A stretch of DNA of 64,000 nt from Bacteroides stercorirosoris (GTDB lineage Bacteria; Bacteroidota; Bacteroidia; Bacteroidales; Bacteroidaceae), in NCBI RefSeq assembly GCF_900142015.1, contig NZ_FQZN01000002.1:62001-126000 (forward strand), read 5' to 3'. This document shows, one piece after another, positions 24,386-33,188 of the stretch (position 1 is the first letter of the stretch; each line of letters opens with the position of its first letter). Below the pieces are notes generated by a model. It was not told the DNA's origin. It saw nothing but the letters and a program-made list of their open reading frames with translations, and searched no databases. The position numbers and the translations under genes are program-made.

Positions 24386-25276
24386 ATGAAAACAATCGTA
24401 AACGTCCCTACCAAGCAAAGCCTGATTCGGGAAACAAGAGATTATTTAATGATCGCCCTCGGATTAATTCTTTATGGTATAGGCTGGACAGTATTTCTGT
24501 TGCCCAATGACATCACCACCGGAGGAGTGCCGGGTATCGCTTCCATCGTCTATTTCGCCACAGGATTCCCTGTGCAGTATACTTATTTCAGTATCAACTT
24601 CATCCTGTTATTACTCTCCATCCGCATCCTGGGCTGGAAGTTTAGTATCAAAACGGTGTTTGCCGTATTCACCCTGACATTCTTCCTTTCCATCATTCAG
24701 AAACTGGCAAGCGGTGTGGTCTTACTGCACGATCAGCCTTTCATGGCGTGCGTCATCGGTGCATCCCTCTGCGGAGGCGGCATAGGCATCGCTTTTTCTT
24801 CCAATGGTAGCACAGGCGGAACAGATATCATTGCCGCCATCATCAACAAATACCGCGACATCACGCTGGGGCGTGTAATGCTGATTTGTGACCTGATTAT
24901 CATTTCTTCCAGTTACTTTGTTTTGAAAGATTGGGAGAAGGTGGTTTACGGTTATGTAACCCTGTACATTTGCAGTTTTGTCCTGGACCAGGTAGTGAAC
25001 AGTGCCCGGCAATCCGTACAGTTCTTTATCATCAGTGAGAAATATGATGAAATAGCCCGGCACATCAATGTATATCCGCACCGGGGCGCCACCGTCATTA
25101 ATGCTTCCGGATTCTATAGCGGCAAAGAACAGAAGATGTTGTTCGTACTTGCCAAGAAACGCGAATCAACAATTATATTCCGATTGATAAAGGATATAGA
25201 TCCAAACGCATTTGTATCACAAAGTGCGGTAATCGGAGTATACGGAGAAGGGTTCGACAGAATAAAGGTGAAATAG
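24386..25276 (+). CDS. YitT family membrane protein
   Basis: 296 aa. The N-terminal 200 residues hold five to six membrane helices (LMIALGLILYGIGWTVFLLP is the first) with the family glycine-rich loop LPNDITTGGVPGIA and a second SSNGSTGGTDIIA. The C-terminal 80 residues are the soluble DUF2179 domain (VYPHRGATVINASGFYSGKE). It is a predicted inner-membrane transporter-like protein of unknown substrate. It is single, with its own promoter. Confidence 0.92.
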   Translation: MKTIVNVPTKQSLIRETRDYLMIALGLILYGIGWTVFLLPNDITTGGVPGIASIVYFATGFPVQYTYFSINFILLLLSIRILGWKFSIKTVFAVFTLTFFLSIIQKLASGVVLLHDQPFMACVIGASLCGGGIGIAFSSNGSTGGTDIIAAIINKYRDITLGRVMLICDLIIISSSYFVLKDWEKVVYGYVTLYICSFVLDQVVNSARQSVQFFIISEKYDEIARHINVYPHRGATVINASGFYSGKEQKMLFVLAKKRESTIIFRLIKDIDPNAFVSQSAVIGVYGEGFDRIKVK

Positions 25277-25311
25277 CTATGAGTACCTTTCGGAATAGTA
25301 GCAGTGCGCAG

Positions 25312-25968
25312 CTACTCGTTACTTGTAGCTTGTAGCTCGTAACTACCTTCTTTCCAAACATACACTACAGGGCGGCGGAGATACGGCTTCAGTTTCTCTG
25401 CCGCTTCTTTATCCATATAGTCGGTAGTTGTAAAAGTAAAGGTCAGTGTATTGTCCTTTGCAGAAAGATCAGCTTTCACCAACAACATATCTGCCTTTTC
25501 GCCGGCATCTCTCACTTCATAATCCATCACCGTATCGGGTAATGACAGGAAATCCTTCATTACAGGAGGAGTAAGGAAAGAAGAAGAAGGCAATTCTTCC
25601 CAACCGGTGGTATAGAAATGGACATCACTATCACAGGCTGGGGCACAAGCCGTAGATACAATACAGATTACTTTCGTACTGTCGCTCGTAGCCAGCAGTT
25701 TCATCTGCCAGGAACTTTGCGGTGTCATCTGGATACGGATGTAGTCGGAAGCAAGCTCCGTCATTTCCGATTTACCACCAAAACGGTTCGTTACTTCCGC
25801 TTTCATCTTACTTTCAAGGAAGTCGATAAAGTCGGCACGGTTCACGGCAGTAAGCAACGGGCTAAGGCTATCGGGCATATTTTTGAAAAAGGTTTTAGCT
25901 TCCTGGGCCTGCAGAGAAAACACCCAGACACAAGCCAAACACAAGAACATTGTCAATTTCTTCATCAT
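25312..25968 (-). CDS. DUF3256 family secreted protein
   Basis: 218 aa with a signal peptide (KKLTMFLCLACVWVFSLQA, cut before QEA). The mature part begins KTFFKNMPDSLSPLLTAVNR and holds IVSTACAPACDSDVHFYT, the pattern of the Bacteroidales DUF3256 family of unknown function. Two Met codons open the gene; either may start. It lies 50 nt downstream of the Met-sulfoxide reductase and is likely co-transcribed. Confidence 0.82.
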   Translation of the reverse strand: MMKKLTMFLCLACVWVFSLQAQEAKTFFKNMPDSLSPLLTAVNRADFIDFLESKMKAEVTNRFGGKSEMTELASDYIRIQMTPQSSWQMKLLATSDSTKVICIVSTACAPACDSDVHFYTTGWEELPSSSFLTPPVMKDFLSLPDTVMDYEVRDAGEKADMLLVKADLSAKDNTLTFTFTTTDYMDKEAAEKLKPYLRRPVVYVWKEGSYELQATSNE

Positions 25969-26018
25969 ATTATTTTTCTGTTATTCTTATTTTGCATTTT
26001 ATTACCTCAACGCACTCT

Positions 26019-26489
26019 TCAGAGCCAGGAACATATCTCTCCAAGAAAACGTGCATCTGTTTCATCAAAGGTATTCAGGCTTTCACTATCTATATCGAGC
26101 ACGCCCCACACCTCGCCATTCTCACGAATCAACGGAACAACAATCTCCGAGCGCGACAACGAGTTGCAAGCTATATGACCGGGAAATGCATCGACATCGG
26201 GCACTACCAACATCTCCGCCTTAGCCCATGCCGTGCCGCAAACACCCCGTCCTTTTCGGATACGTGTGCAAGCTATCGGTCCCTGAAAAGGCCCCAATAC
26301 CAGTTCTTCTCCTTTCACCAGATAGAATCCCACCCAAAAGAAGCCGAAAGTTTCTTTCAGTGCAGCTGAAATATTAGCCAGATTGGCTATAAGATCATTT
26401 TCACCTTCAATCAGACTCTTTATCTGGGGCAGCAAGGTCTGATACTTTTCAGCCTTGCTGCCGTTGCTGATACATAAATCTTCTGCCAT
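26019..26489 (-). CDS. msrC: Free methionine-(R)-sulfoxide reductase (GAF domain)
   Basis: 156 aa from ATG 26489 (MAEDLCISNG). A longer frame starts at 26516 but lacks family support. It is a single GAF domain with the fRMsr signature: GPFQGPIACTRI, GRGVCGTAW and FPGHIACNSLSRSEIVVPLI hold the catalytic/resolving cysteines, then GVLDIDSE. The enzyme reduces free Met-(R)-O with thioredoxin. A -7 element at 26572-26579 precedes it. Confidence 0.9.
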   Translation of the reverse strand: MAEDLCISNGSKAEKYQTLLPQIKSLIEGENDLIANLANISAALKETFGFFWVGFYLVKGEELVLGPFQGPIACTRIRKGRGVCGTAWAKAEMLVVPDVDAFPGHIACNSLSRSEIVVPLIRENGEVWGVLDIDSESLNTFDETDARFLGEICSWL

Positions 26490-26571
26490 AATTATACTCC
26501 TAAATACGCTCATCAATTCTTAGCTTCCGGCTCATCTTCCGTACCACCTTCAAATCACATATTTATTTAGG

Positions 26572-26579
26572 ACAAAGAT
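26572..26579 (-). promoter_or_regulatory. -7 element for msrC-DUF3256
   Basis: The minus strand reads TATCTTTG (TAnnTTTG), about 80 nt before ATG 26489. Confidence 0.5.
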
Positions 26580-26626
26580 AGAAAATAAAAATGAGACTGA
26601 GAACAGAATAGAAAAAGCACACAGTT

Positions 26627-29014
26627 TTATTTCGAGTCTCGCACGCATCGGATCGGTCCTGCCACCGACTTTACATAATAAAAATAGAATTGGTATTCGA
26701 ATATATGGAACAGACCGGCATCCTTATGGATATGCAAAATGTTCACTCGGTTATCCGTGTCCGTGGTTGCATTATGGTAGTTCCCACAACTGTTTGTACG
26801 AAAACCTCCTCCATCACCTACACGTGTTCCCTGTGTCGGGAAATAAGAAGTCGGACCGTCTTTCCACTTCTGCATATACATATTCATTCCATATCCATCC
26901 GAAAATTTATCATCATAATTGATACCACTCATAGATCCGGGATTGAGCCCCGTATTTGTAAACTCGAACCACAATTCACCCGAGGCAACCCTCCAGCCTG
27001 TAGGACAAGGGTCGAAAATAGATTTTTCCGTTCCGTAGTTATCGTATATATGTACATTATTAGTTTGGTTAATCGTATAAGCCTTCATTCCCTCGGAAGC
27101 CGGCTCCAGTCCACCCCAAAGTTTGTTATCGCTTTCTCCTATTGGACACCAGTCTCCATTATTAAAATAATTGCTCTTTTGTTGTACATAACTTTCATTT
27201 CGGTTAACATCGTTCGTTCCAGTGATAAAAACCGTGGGATTGGCGATGGCGTGTCTGACAGCTCCGGTCAGGGTACTCCCAATTACCGAATGGAACAGCT
27301 TGTTTTCATCTGTGCCAGATGTCTTATGTACTTCAATCTGGTTGGAGTTGTCATAATGCAGATCTGTATGTTCGTCATTATAATCATGATGTTCGCTTAC
27401 AACATTGCGTAAAGGAGGGAACGGATCTTTTCGTCCCCATTGATACAACATGCCGAAAGCCTGCGTCATTTCATCCGGATACCGATGGAGACCAGTTCCT
27501 AGACCTTTCTGATTCTCCGCCAATGCACCGAGGTTACATGACATGACGGCATAACCCTGAATACGCGGCTTCTCAGGATAGATACCATTATTATCCCAGT
27601 CGTATGTGTAATAAGTAACAGCCCTGCCGAGATTATCCGGCTCGTGGTCTGTAACCCAGATGTGCCAAGACCACAGAACGTCTCCCTTGCTATTGTAAGC
27701 ACCGATCAAGGCATTACCTTTCTTTTGCGTTCTAACATAGATTTTCTGATGAATGTCGCCTGTATTCTCACCGAGTTGCACCAATGTTCCATTTGTATTA
27801 TCACCAATGCAGTCTTTGGTCTGCCAGATAATGCCGACACTGGCTATTTTCAAATTCTCGTCATGAGGACTTAAATAGTCTGCAAAATTATACCCGCCTC
27901 CTGTCTCTACACGGTAGTAGGGCTCGAAAGACAGAAAACCGTTTGGTTTTACTACAAAGCAGTTGGATGATGGATTATTCTGGCCTTTCTCTCCTGTAAT
28001 AGTCAACGTCATGCGATAAACCTGATTACGTTGTATATTAAAATTGTTGAGTGAGTTTCCTCCGGGATAAGCGGCATAGAGATATTTTTCACCACCTATT
28101 TCGGCGGTTACATCTACCACAAGTGCATTAGTGGGAGCTGCATCAGACTTGTTTCCACCCTGATTTTCTATTTCCCCTTGCAGATTCTCTGGAACATAAA
28201 AAACAGCCCATTCTTTATCTTCACTCTTTTCCAAGTCCGAAGCAGCAAAGGCTATGGAACTGAATGTCGTTCCATCAGGAAATGGAACCGCATTCATCGG
28301 CTCTCCATTTCCATCGCCGGCAAAGGTCTCTATCCGGCAAATATTCGGGATTTGCCTTACGTTGACATTGTTCAGTTTCATCTCTGCCTTCAGCATCTCT
28401 ACCTTTACTTTAAGCTTGGCATACATACGCGTAACCGGTACTGTAACCGTAACACCTGTTGTTACTTCCACCTCCTCACTTGCTCCGACCATTGGTATCG
28501 ACACCTTATCTATTGAACGTAATGGGAAAGCGGTAGGTAAGGTTTGTTTCTTCAGTTGTTCCACATTCTTAAACTTCTGCCATGAAGTATCCGTGTCATC
28601 GTTAGCCCAGTTGTCATACCCCGTATTGGTTACAACATATACGAAGGACGGAATTCCGGCTTTCAGATATACAGGCAAATCTTGCAACATTATCTGGTCA
28701 GTGATAGTATAGTAACGCGGCTTTATCAGCAGTTCTTTCGTAACTGCATCATACTGAAACACCCAAATATTGTGTACCTCTTTTTCTTCCGAAGTCTCAT
28801 TCTCTGGTATATTGCTCGGTATAGATGCCCTTGTCTCTGCTTGTGCTTCAACGGCAAATGTATTGACCGACAAATCCAATACGGCTTTCGTCAGTTCTCC
28901 CTCATTAAGGACTGGACTGTTTGTTCCATTTGTCTCCGGATGCAGTTCTTCCGTACAACCCTCTATTGTGATAATTACCAACAGAAGTATGAATAATAAG
29001 AAGTAGTGTTTCAT
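26627..29014 (-). CDS. Type V pilus tip-type lipoprotein, large C-terminal domain
   Basis: 795 aa from ATG 29014, 1 nt after the upstream gene's stop; the open frame begins at 29047 inside that gene. The lipobox IEGC gives lipidated Cys20. The N-terminal half is a fimbrillin-like beta-domain (DUF4906-like) with TRASIPSNIPEN after the leader. The C-terminal 300 residues resemble the FISUMP/tip adhesin module (FGMLYQWGRKDPFP, IFDPCPTGWRVAS, AGPIRCVRD). In Porphyromonas Mfa/Fim systems the last large subunit sits at the pilus tip and binds ligands. Binding specificity here is unknown. Confidence 0.8.
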   Translation of the reverse strand: MKHYFLLFILLLVIITIEGCTEELHPETNGTNSPVLNEGELTKAVLDLSVNTFAVEAQAETRASIPSNIPENETSEEKEVHNIWVFQYDAVTKELLIKPRYYTITDQIMLQDLPVYLKAGIPSFVYVVTNTGYDNWANDDTDTSWQKFKNVEQLKKQTLPTAFPLRSIDKVSIPMVGASEEVEVTTGVTVTVPVTRMYAKLKVKVEMLKAEMKLNNVNVRQIPNICRIETFAGDGNGEPMNAVPFPDGTTFSSIAFAASDLEKSEDKEWAVFYVPENLQGEIENQGGNKSDAAPTNALVVDVTAEIGGEKYLYAAYPGGNSLNNFNIQRNQVYRMTLTITGEKGQNNPSSNCFVVKPNGFLSFEPYYRVETGGGYNFADYLSPHDENLKIASVGIIWQTKDCIGDNTNGTLVQLGENTGDIHQKIYVRTQKKGNALIGAYNSKGDVLWSWHIWVTDHEPDNLGRAVTYYTYDWDNNGIYPEKPRIQGYAVMSCNLGALAENQKGLGTGLHRYPDEMTQAFGMLYQWGRKDPFPPLRNVVSEHHDYNDEHTDLHYDNSNQIEVHKTSGTDENKLFHSVIGSTLTGAVRHAIANPTVFITGTNDVNRNESYVQQKSNYFNNGDWCPIGESDNKLWGGLEPASEGMKAYTINQTNNVHIYDNYGTEKSIFDPCPTGWRVASGELWFEFTNTGLNPGSMSGINYDDKFSDGYGMNMYMQKWKDGPTSYFPTQGTRVGDGGGFRTNSCGNYHNATTDTDNRVNILHIHKDAGLFHIFEYQFYFYYVKSVAGPIRCVRDSK

Positions 29015-29015
29015 A

Positions 29016-30176
29016 TCAGTCAAAAGTATATTCGTTATCATAAGCATATTTCCATTCTTGCACGTTCACCATGAGTCTGCTATCTCGGACAGTAATAGTG
29101 AAACGGTAAAGATTGTTGCGGGCAATGTTGAAGCGCCTGGCATTGTCGTTGCTATCCGTCTTTCCGCTCTCGTCATAATTCGCGAAATAAACCCTATGCG
29201 GTTCGTCCTCATCAGTCTGAGCATCGAACCTTACTTCAATACACGAGTATTTGTCTCCCGCATCGATGTTCCGGTATTCGGACAGGTAGGCAATCCATTT
29301 CTCATATTTATTTCCGCCAGCATCCATCCATTGGCTTGCAAAGCGGAAATCTTGTATTTTTTCTTCCACATCATTAGCATCTTCCACAAGGTGTAAACCG
29401 CTGACGTAATCGCTGTTCCACTCACCACTATGATCGTAATCGTCCTGCGAAAAAACGTCTTTCGGGGCACAATATCCCTTCTTATTATAGCGATGAATCT
29501 TCACCTCACTAAACGATAAATCAAAATGTTCGTCCGTCTTAAGTATCACCTCTACCTTTGCCACTGCACGGAGCAAAGTGACAGGCTCAGGCAGCAATGT
29601 AACCTCTCCAACCTTAAATTCCATATTATTGTATTCGTGAACACCATAAAAAGGAACTAGTCGTTCCGGTCCCAACTCGAAAGAAGAAAAACTGCCAAAC
29701 TGCCCCCATTCGGCGTCGCAGACATCCGCAAGTAACGTTTCTCCAGCCTTCATTGTATCGTCACCATACTGCGGCCAATTGGCAAGCACAACCATCTTGA
29801 AATTTTTATGATAAACCAAAGATGTAGGCGCTTTGCCAAGCACACTATAATCCCTATAATCGTTTCCTTTAGTCACCACGAAGCCATCCGGTTCAAAACG
29901 GGCGATAAACTTATTATCGGAGGTAAAGAAATAAATCCTGTAGTTGCTGTTCTCTACATCTATGTAGTTCTCATAGGTTTCTCCAACCTCATAACCTTCA
30001 TCGGTCTCCAAACTCCTTATAGGTAATCTGAAACCGATACTAAGAGCTGTTCCCCTATCGGATAGGCTGAAGTTCTCCGTGTCATGACTACACGAGGTAC
30101 CCCACAACACAAAAAGTGTCAGAATCCCCGTGACAATATATCGTACTACATTCTTCATTCGCATTCCTCCTATCAC
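29016..30176 (-). CDS. Minor fimbrial subunit lipoprotein (Mfa/Fim type)
   Basis: 386 aa with lipobox GTSC (Cys29) after a hydrophobic leader. The start overlaps the preceding stop by 4 nt (ATG 30176), and an inner ATG gives MRMKN. Fimbrillin features are a TxxxGY-type N-terminal domain, a beta-rich LLRAVAKVEVIL strand typical of Mfa/FimB domains, and a C-terminal NLYRFTITVRDSRLMVNVQEW strand. It is probably an accessory or adaptor subunit between stalk and tip. Exact equivalence to Mfa3/Mfa4 or FimC/FimD is not resolvable here. Confidence 0.78.
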   Translation of the reverse strand: MIGGMRMKNVVRYIVTGILTLFVLWGTSCSHDTENFSLSDRGTALSIGFRLPIRSLETDEGYEVGETYENYIDVENSNYRIYFFTSDNKFIARFEPDGFVVTKGNDYRDYSVLGKAPTSLVYHKNFKMVVLANWPQYGDDTMKAGETLLADVCDAEWGQFGSFSSFELGPERLVPFYGVHEYNNMEFKVGEVTLLPEPVTLLRAVAKVEVILKTDEHFDLSFSEVKIHRYNKKGYCAPKDVFSQDDYDHSGEWNSDYVSGLHLVEDANDVEEKIQDFRFASQWMDAGGNKYEKWIAYLSEYRNIDAGDKYSCIEVRFDAQTDEDEPHRVYFANYDESGKTDSNDNARRFNIARNNLYRFTITVRDSRLMVNVQEWKYAYDNEYTFD

Positions 30177-31207
30177 AGTTCACTGTTTTGCAGCACAACT
30201 TTCCAAGAATTGATATAAATATAGGCATCGAGCCAACGATCACTTTCATCAAGAAAAAACACCATGTCGTATACATCCTGCCTGTCAAGATACTCCTGAT
30301 CATCCATATCCCGATTATAAAAACCTTTCACAAGCAAAGCATAGTCAATAAGAGGAATGGATAAAACCGTTTTTCCCGTTTCTTTATTGGACACGGTGAG
30401 CCGCATCTCCTGCCCTTTCACCAGGCGTGGCACGGTCAGTTCGGCTATGGCCGCACTGAAGGCAGCGCGAGATGTAGTCTGTGTTTCTTCGGGCTGGATA
30501 TCCATACCAACTTCCCCGGCATCGGTATGCCACGCATAGAAAGTCACCAGCTCATCGGGCAACAACGTATTGTCCCAGTCCATGCTTCCGTTAGTGTCGG
30601 TAATGGTGAAAATAAACTTATCTTTGTCCACAGCCTCTCCCGAAAGGTGCTGTAACACCACTCGCACATTGTTGGTGTTCTTTACCAACGGTACAGTATA
30701 AGTGTACGTACCTTCGGTTTCACCGAACGTCTGTTTCGTCAGCCACCCATAAAATAAGCGGTCAAGATCTTCGGCAACAAATGCTTGGTTCCCGATATCA
30801 CGTTGCCTCTCAAGCGTACAGGTCAGTCCCTTACCGACAGTTGTTTCGGGTATCGAGAAAGAACCTTTGTCAGTAGTCCCACACCAAACAAGCAAGTCGT
30901 ATTCTCCCGGTTCTACATCTACAGTCATGACATAGCCATCGGCTGCAAGGGCTTCTCCTTGTTCAGTACGTTGCCAAACCACCCTACCATCGGCATCAAG
31001 CAGGTAAAGTGTCACTACATTCACCTCGTGAGCAAAAGCATCGGCAAACTTCATGTTGTAATCATAACAGAACTTCACACGGTAATTCACTGAGCAGTCA
31101 CCCTCACCGTCATAGATTAAGCCGTCGCAGGCATATAGAATCGGAGTCCAAGCGATAACTGCCAGTAACTTTCCGATTGTTTTTCTTATGTAAGAGCGTA
31201 TATCCAT
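30173..31207 (-). CDS. FimB/Mfa2-type fimbrial anchor lipoprotein
   Basis: 344 aa. A signal peptide ends in lipobox LYAC (Cys27). The CSVNYRVKFCYDYNMKFADA block, with AFAHEVNVVTLYLLDADGRV and GEYDLLVWCG, is the classic FimB/Mfa2 N-terminal domain. In P. gingivalis this protein anchors the fimbria in the outer membrane and sets its length. It ends with INSWKVVLQNSEL, like the stalk subunit's donor-strand end. It lies downstream of the stalk gene, separated by a 200-nt spacer with hairpins. Confidence 0.88.
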   Translation of the reverse strand: MDIRSYIRKTIGKLLAVIAWTPILYACDGLIYDGEGDCSVNYRVKFCYDYNMKFADAFAHEVNVVTLYLLDADGRVVWQRTEQGEALAADGYVMTVDVEPGEYDLLVWCGTTDKGSFSIPETTVGKGLTCTLERQRDIGNQAFVAEDLDRLFYGWLTKQTFGETEGTYTYTVPLVKNTNNVRVVLQHLSGEAVDKDKFIFTITDTNGSMDWDNTLLPDELVTFYAWHTDAGEVGMDIQPEETQTTSRAAFSAAIAELTVPRLVKGQEMRLTVSNKETGKTVLSIPLIDYALLVKGFYNRDMDDQEYLDRQDVYDMVFFLDESDRWLDAYIYINSWKVVLQNSEL

Positions 31208-31281
31208 TTGACTTAAATTGTTATATTTTATATATGCTGCGGAAAATACCGCAGAGAATTTTCATTTTCGATGGGAAATGG

Positions 31282-31289
31282 CAAATATA
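31282..31289 (-). promoter_or_regulatory. Possible internal promoter for the pilus accessory genes
   Basis: The minus strand reads TATATTTG (TAnnTTTG) about 75 nt before ATG 31207. No -33 partner. A small hairpin CTGCGG/CCGCAG (31237-31254) follows it. Confidence 0.35.
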
Positions 31290-31340
31290 CCTTTTCCGGT
31301 TCCGTCCTCTCTTTGCACCGGAACGGAAGTGCTTTTCTAA

Positions 31341-31375
31341 AACCATTCCATGTGGAAGTCCCTCATGGAATGGTT
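31341..31375 (-). terminator. Hairpin between stalk and anchor genes (attenuator candidate)
   Basis: AACCATTCCATG (31341-31352) and its exact complement (31364-31375) form a 12-bp stem 33 nt after the stalk stop. On the minus strand it is followed by TTAG rather than a full U-run. It could terminate part of the transcripts, or protect the stalk mRNA 3' end. Confidence 0.55.
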
Positions 31376-31407
31376 GTTTAGAAAGACAACGTTTTTTTCA
31401 TAAAAAA

Positions 31408-33150
31408 TTAGAGTTCAACATTTTGGCTGACAATTTTCCAAGAAAGGATATTAATTTTTGCCCCAACGTAATAAATGTCACCATCCAGATCGTCACCAGG
31501 AACGATTTTTTCGTCTCCATCAAAAATTCCCTTACCTATCTTCTCTAATTTGTCAACGGTAACTACGTAGTGGTGATTACGCACCACGCCATATTTGGCT
31601 TCCGGGATAATTCCATTTTCCGTAATAGCGCCATTGTTGAGGTGCTCAATGGGAATGTTGTAGTACATCAATCCACCGTTATAAGCGGTAGCATCTGCGG
31701 AAGCAGTGGCCAAATTATCATTAAGAGTGGTAATGATTTGTTCTGAGTAAGCGGAGCCGTCTCCTGTATATAATGAGGCTCCATTCTCATTCGTAAATAC
31801 CACTTTCACTTTCCCATCGCCCACATTCTCCAACTTCACATACTCTTTACCAATCTGAGTATATTTTGTGTTGCCTTTATCATCTTGACCATCTTCATAC
31901 CACACGTTCAGTTGATTTTTTGTCTGCAGTACGCTGAGCACGTATTCGAGGAAGGAGTCTTGTTTGAAAAGCACACCATTGTAACGTACGAGGTCAAGTG
32001 CATTTCCGTTTACATCGCAAACCTTGGCTTTTAACAGGATACTCGTAACGGCAGAAGAAAAATTGGTAGTAACAATGGCACTTGTATTGGTGTTCTCTGC
32101 ACAATAGGCAGAAGTCCCCAATTCGGTTAAGCCATCTTCCAAGTCGACATAGTTCAGATATTCGGAATTGTCAGAAACCGCTGCCGCATTTTCAGGATAG
32201 CCAGAAAAACCGTAGTTGAATGACTTACCCCAGTGGCTACGGTAATCAATTGATCTATTCCATGTAAATCCCAAGTCATTATCTGCCCAAGCAATATCTA
32301 TGTTCTTAACCATGTGCGATTTCTTCGCTGTAGCATTCAATTTCCATCCGAGCAATTCCACATAAAGATCTTCCGAAGCGATATTACCGCCTCCGGCTGA
32401 GTTATCTTCACCTGCCACAGTGACTTTTATCGGATAACGCCCATTTTCATCCTTTTCGAGTTCATCAGACACATTCAAAGTTACTTTGGCCGCCAGACGC
32501 TCTACATATACAGTCACCGTATTAGTAATTGCACTCACATCCGTCATCGGTTCAAGAGCAAAATTTTCCTCTTTAACTTCTGTTACGAAATACTTTGCCC
32601 GATTGGTGTCGGTGTAGCTTGTAGTGCTCATGGTAAAGTAATTGATAGTACTGTTATTGATTGTTTCCGGATAATAAATACCTTCCGCATTATTATCCGC
32701 AAGCACTGTCTGCATTTCGTCAAGCGTTTCCCCATACACGAAATCATTCGGTTTGTTGAGCACCGCTACCATATACTTAGGATAGTTCTTCTTGTCCATT
32801 CCCTTCAGTACCACAACGTTATTACTCGCAAATTCAATGTTTCCGGCAGGGGTTGTTACCGAGGCGTTACCATTCGCCCAAACATCACCTTGTGTCACAA
32901 ATACACCGTCTGCATCATAAAAATAGAAGTAGGCATTTTTTACGGACTGCTCGTTTGTTCCGTACTCAAAGTCACCTTCTTGCGCTCTTGTAAGAGAACC
33001 TGCATCAGCAAGGCGGACATTAATATACGCCTCGCTTCCTGCAAAAACATTCGGTGTATCATCCGGAATAACTCCTAATCCATCATTCGAGCATGCACAC
33101 AATGCGGTACACACAAACAAACCCAAAAATAATTTATTCATCTTCATCAT
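31408..33150 (-). CDS. Mfa1-type major fimbrial stalk subunit
   Basis: 580 aa. The lipobox LCAC gives Cys20 (KLFLGLFVCTALCAC). After it, SLTRAQEGDFEY supplies an Arg site like that cut by gingipain-type proteases in P. gingivalis. A family beta-domain with VERLAAKVTLNV follows, then the Mfa1 C-terminal domain with GLMYYNIPIEHLN, YGVVRNHHYVVTVDKLEKIG, and the terminal donor-strand segment INILSWKIVSQNVEL. Maturation by Arg cleavage frees an acceptor groove for strand exchange (established for type V pili). It is the structural pilin of the locus. Confidence 0.92.
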   Translation of the reverse strand: MMKMNKLFLGLFVCTALCACSNDGLGVIPDDTPNVFAGSEAYINVRLADAGSLTRAQEGDFEYGTNEQSVKNAYFYFYDADGVFVTQGDVWANGNASVTTPAGNIEFASNNVVVLKGMDKKNYPKYMVAVLNKPNDFVYGETLDEMQTVLADNNAEGIYYPETINNSTINYFTMSTTSYTDTNRAKYFVTEVKEENFALEPMTDVSAITNTVTVYVERLAAKVTLNVSDELEKDENGRYPIKVTVAGEDNSAGGGNIASEDLYVELLGWKLNATAKKSHMVKNIDIAWADNDLGFTWNRSIDYRSHWGKSFNYGFSGYPENAAAVSDNSEYLNYVDLEDGLTELGTSAYCAENTNTSAIVTTNFSSAVTSILLKAKVCDVNGNALDLVRYNGVLFKQDSFLEYVLSVLQTKNQLNVWYEDGQDDKGNTKYTQIGKEYVKLENVGDGKVKVVFTNENGASLYTGDGSAYSEQIITTLNDNLATASADATAYNGGLMYYNIPIEHLNNGAITENGIIPEAKYGVVRNHHYVVTVDKLEKIGKGIFDGDEKIVPGDDLDGDIYYVGAKINILSWKIVSQNVEL

Positions 33151-33188
33151 TTTTTGTAATCTAATTTTGTTAATAATATATTTTCTCG

